DNA from: Candidatus Nanopelagicales bacterium
Lineage (GTDB): Bacteria > Actinomycetota > Actinomycetes > S36-B12
Assembly: GCA_023264215.1 (NCBI GenBank)
Contig: JALQSY010000077.1
Coordinates: 1-7,737 of the forward strand
Direction: 5' to 3'
Length of the DNA stretch: 7,737 nt
Numbering within the stretch: position 1 is the stretch's first letter; each line of letters opens with the position of its first letter. Shown here piece by piece: positions 6,589 through 7,737 of this stretch. Below the pieces are notes generated by a model. It saw only the letters and a program-made list of their open reading frames with translations. It did no database searches and was not told the DNA's origin. A program made the translations under genes and the position numbers.

Positions 6589-6993
6589 TCACCGCGACGG
6601 CATGGCGGGCATCGGCAGCACGACCCGGTCATCGGCGGGCACCTGAGCGGTCCTCGCCTCCCAGGCATCGCCTGCACGGGTGGGTCGCACGGCGATCAGG
6701 CGGTCCGCGACGAGGTGATGCGGGGCGGCGTACGTCACCTCGGCAACGACGAGGTCACCGGGCCGCGGATCGCCCAGGTCGGCATCGCGCGCGACGTGGA
6801 CGAGCCGGTTGTCCGCTGCGCGGCCCGACAGCCGCGCGGTCGCGTCGTCCTTGCGCCCCTCGCCCTCGGCGACGAGCACCTCGACCTCACGGCCCACGAA
6901 GCGCTTGGCCTCCTCCCAGGCGATGTCATCCACCAGGGCGACGAGGCGCTCGTAGCGGTCCTGCACGATCTCCTTGGGAACCTGCTGATCCAT
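6589..6993 (-). CDS. miaB: MiaB C-terminal part (TRAM domain), detached by the upstream frame break
   Basis: This 134-residue stretch is the C-terminal end of the tRNA methylthiotransferase MiaB. It starts in the conserved [14 protein letters not shown] region and contains the RNA-binding TRAM domain, about residues 30-115, with GREVEVLV and [13 protein letters not shown]. The same frame stays open upstream to 7080 and there reads [19 protein letters not shown], also typical MiaB, but without a start codon; ATG 6993 is simply the first one available. It lies in the same reading frame as the N-terminal fragment, but the two are parted by an in-frame TGA at 7083-7081. I see no ribosome-binding site in range of ATG 6993, so independent expression is doubtful. 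It ends 4 nt before miaA, consistent with an intact miaB-miaA operon if the break is a sequence artefact. Confidence 0.85.
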   Translation of the reverse strand: MDQQVPKEIVQDRYERLVALVDDIAWEEAKRFVGREVEVLVAEGEGRKDDATARLSGRAADNRLVHVARDADLGDPRPGDLVVAEVTYAAPHHLVADRLIAVRPTRAGDAWEARTAQVPADDRVVLPMPAMPSR

Positions 6994-7053
6994 CGTCGCG
7001 GCGGGCGTGCCTGGGCGCGGTGAGTACTGGAAGGTGAAGGCGCTGGCGAATCT

Positions 7054-7064
7054 CGATGCGCGCG
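7054..7064 (-). other. miaB: Second frame break in miaB: about 19 nt apparently missing
   Basis: In the middle frame the coding strand reads [15 protein letters not shown] and then RA. By 7053 the typical MiaB sequence RFASAFTF has resumed in the other frame. Only 11 nt separate the codon for F of EEDF (7067-7065) from the codon for R of RFAS (7053-7051), where MiaB proteins normally have about 10 residues (30 nt). The shortfall is therefore about 19 nt, equal to the length of the nearby duplication. The frame change is read directly; the number of missing bases rests on remembered family spacing. Confidence 0.6.
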
Positions 7065-7080
7065 GAAGTCCTCCTCCGTC

Positions 7081-7737
7081 TCACCGGGGAAGCCCACGAT
7101 GATGTCGGTGGCCCACGATGATGTCGGTGGTGATCGCCGCGCCGGGGATCTTCTCGCGAACACGCTCCAGGATTCCCAGGTATTTCTCGGACCGGTAACT
7201 GCGACGCATCGCCTTGAGAATGCGGTCGGAACCGGATTGGAGGGGCATGTGGAGCTGTGGCATCACCGCGGGGGTCTCTGCCATCGCATCAATAACGTCA
7301 TCGGTGAACGCTGCAGGATGGGGGCTCGTGAACCGAATCCGCTCCAGTCCCTCAATCGTGCCCGCGGCCCGCAGGAGTTTCCCAAACGCCAACTTGTCAC
7401 CGAATTCAACACCATAGGTGTTGACGTTTTGGCCCAGAAGCGTGACTTCAATCACGCCGTCATCCACGAGCGCCTGCACTTCGGCAAGAATGTCCCCGGG
7501 CCGTCGATCTTTTTCTTTGCCCCGGAGACTAGGCACGATGCAGAACGTGCACGTGTTGTTGCATCCGACGCTGATCGACACCCAGGCCGCATGGGCCGAG
7601 TCCCGGCGGGTCGGCAGGACGGAGGGGAACTCCTCGAGGGCCTCCTTGATCTCCACCTGGGCTTCGCGCTCTATCCGCGCGCGTTCAAGAAGCACCGGAA
7701 GGCTGCCTATGTTGTGCGTGCCGAAGACCACGTCCAC
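7081..7737 (-). CDS. miaB: tRNA-2-methylthio-N6-dimethylallyladenosine synthase, radical SAM part; both ends incomplete
   Basis: MiaB adds a methylthio group to i6A37 of tRNA, using a radical-SAM cluster and an auxiliary cluster. The fragment enters from the right edge at [13 protein letters not shown], so roughly the first 110-120 residues, including most of the N-terminal methylthiotransferase domain, lie outside the window. The radical SAM signature CNNTCTFC has its cysteines at fragment residues 59, 63 and 66. It is followed by [31 protein letters not shown] and MPLQSGSDR, all typical. Native sequence ends at residue 209 (ITTDIIVG); nine aberrant residues and a TGA follow because of the 19-bp duplication. 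Codon use differs from every other gene here: about half of Ile codons are ATT/ATA and half of Lys codons AAA, whereas dinG uses ATC and AAG almost exclusively. The encoded protein lacks the end of the barrel and the TRAM domain, so as written it would not be functional. Confidence 0.92.
   Translation of the reverse strand: MDVVFGTHNIGSLPVLLERARIEREAQVEIKEALEEFPSVLPTRRDSAHAAWVSISVGCNNTCTFCIVPSLRGKEKDRRPGDILAEVQALVDDGVIEVTLLGQNVNTYGVEFGDKLAFGKLLRAAGTIEGLERIRFTSPHPAAFTDDVIDAMAETPAVMPQLHMPLQSGSDRILKAMRRSYRSEKYLGILERVREKIPGAAITTDIIVGHRHHRGLPR
7092..7129. repeat. Perfect 19-bp tandem duplication that shifts the miaB frame
   Basis: The unit GCCCACGATGATGTCGGTG stands twice without spacer, at 7092-7110 and 7111-7129. 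On the coding strand it encodes TDIIVG, part of the highly conserved [12 protein letters not shown] segment of MiaB. With a single copy the reading would run smoothly from AITTDIIVG into FPGETEEDF. With two copies the frame moves by one base and translation gives HRHHRGLPR and then TGA. A compensating loss lies about 30 nt downstream on the coding strand. Confidence 0.95.
7130..7737. other. Lower-GC segment with different codon usage
   Basis: By line counts, 7141-7737 is about 61% G+C (lines range from 50 to 73%), while sampled lines to the left mostly fall at 63-77%. Runs such as TTTTTC, TTTT and TTT are seen several times here and hardly at all in 1-7130. The change coincides with the 19-bp duplication rather than with a gene boundary, so the two halves of miaB appear to have different origins. 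Confidence 0.7.

Noticed and set aside
6585..6677. Upstream start for miaA at 6677
   Set aside because: It would add 31 Cys/Pro-rich residues overlapping miaB; GTG 6584 places the P-loop at the normal position.
7069..7078. GGAGGAGG on the minus strand as a ribosome-binding site for the MiaB C-terminal part
   Set aside because: It is about 75 nt from the first usable ATG (6993) and simply encodes the conserved Glu-Glu of TEED.
7054..7129. Programmed frameshift in miaB
   Set aside because: There is no slippery heptamer with a stimulatory structure; the break is explained fully by a perfect 19-bp duplication, and MiaB is not known to use recoding.
1..7737. tRNA or rRNA genes, CRISPR array, IS element or attachment site
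   Set aside because: I saw no cloverleaf-like sequence, regular spaced repeats, transposase frame or terminal inverted repeats; nearly every base is accounted for by the listed genes.

Overview
The window is high-GC DNA (about 70% G+C in the lines I counted) with the gene order miaB - miaA - [two extra genes] - dapF - hflX - dinG. The miaA/dapF/hflX neighbourhood, the near-exclusive G/C third positions, the GTG starts and the actinobacterial flavour of HflX and DapF point to an actinobacterium. I cannot name the genus from sequence alone. Given the junction described below, the contig may come from a metagenome or mixed assembly.

Layout. Positions 1-4846, minus strand: four tightly packed genes read as one unit in the order family-4 glycosyltransferase, dapF, hflX, dinG (cut by the left window edge). 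The joints are a 9-nt gap, a 10-nt overlap and a 4-nt GTGA overlap, so this is probably a translationally coupled operon. Positions 4847-4923: a 77-bp divergent intergenic region with a perfect 13-bp direct repeat and a plausible promoter. Positions 4924-5676, plus strand: an MshB-like PIG-L/LmbE zinc deacetylase, the only plus-strand gene. Positions 5671-5734: a long inverted repeat at the convergent end of the deacetylase and miaA genes. Positions 5685-7737, minus strand: miaA and, 4 nt upstream of it, miaB (N-terminus beyond the right edge).

How the genes relate. MiaA and MiaB act in sequence on A37 of tRNAs (prenylation, then methylthiolation). DapF makes meso-diaminopimelate for cell wall and lysine. 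HflX is a ribosome-rescue GTPase and DinG a 4Fe-4S DNA helicase. The glycosyltransferase and the divergent deacetylase sit between miaA and dapF. Because MshA (GT4) followed by MshB (PIG-L) is the mycothiol logic, they could form a small glycoconjugate module, but this is inference.

The most anomalous spot is in miaB. A perfect 19-bp tandem duplication (7092-7129) breaks the frame inside the [11 protein letters not shown] segment. About 30 nt further along the coding strand, roughly 19 nt appear to be missing, which returns translation to the original frame. To the right of this point the DNA drops to about 61% G+C and uses AAA, ATT, ATA and CTT codons that are nearly absent to the left. This looks like a chimeric join (assembly or true recombination) at a very conserved stretch rather than a new system. 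I found no RNA genes, CRISPR arrays, IS elements or convincing new biological system.
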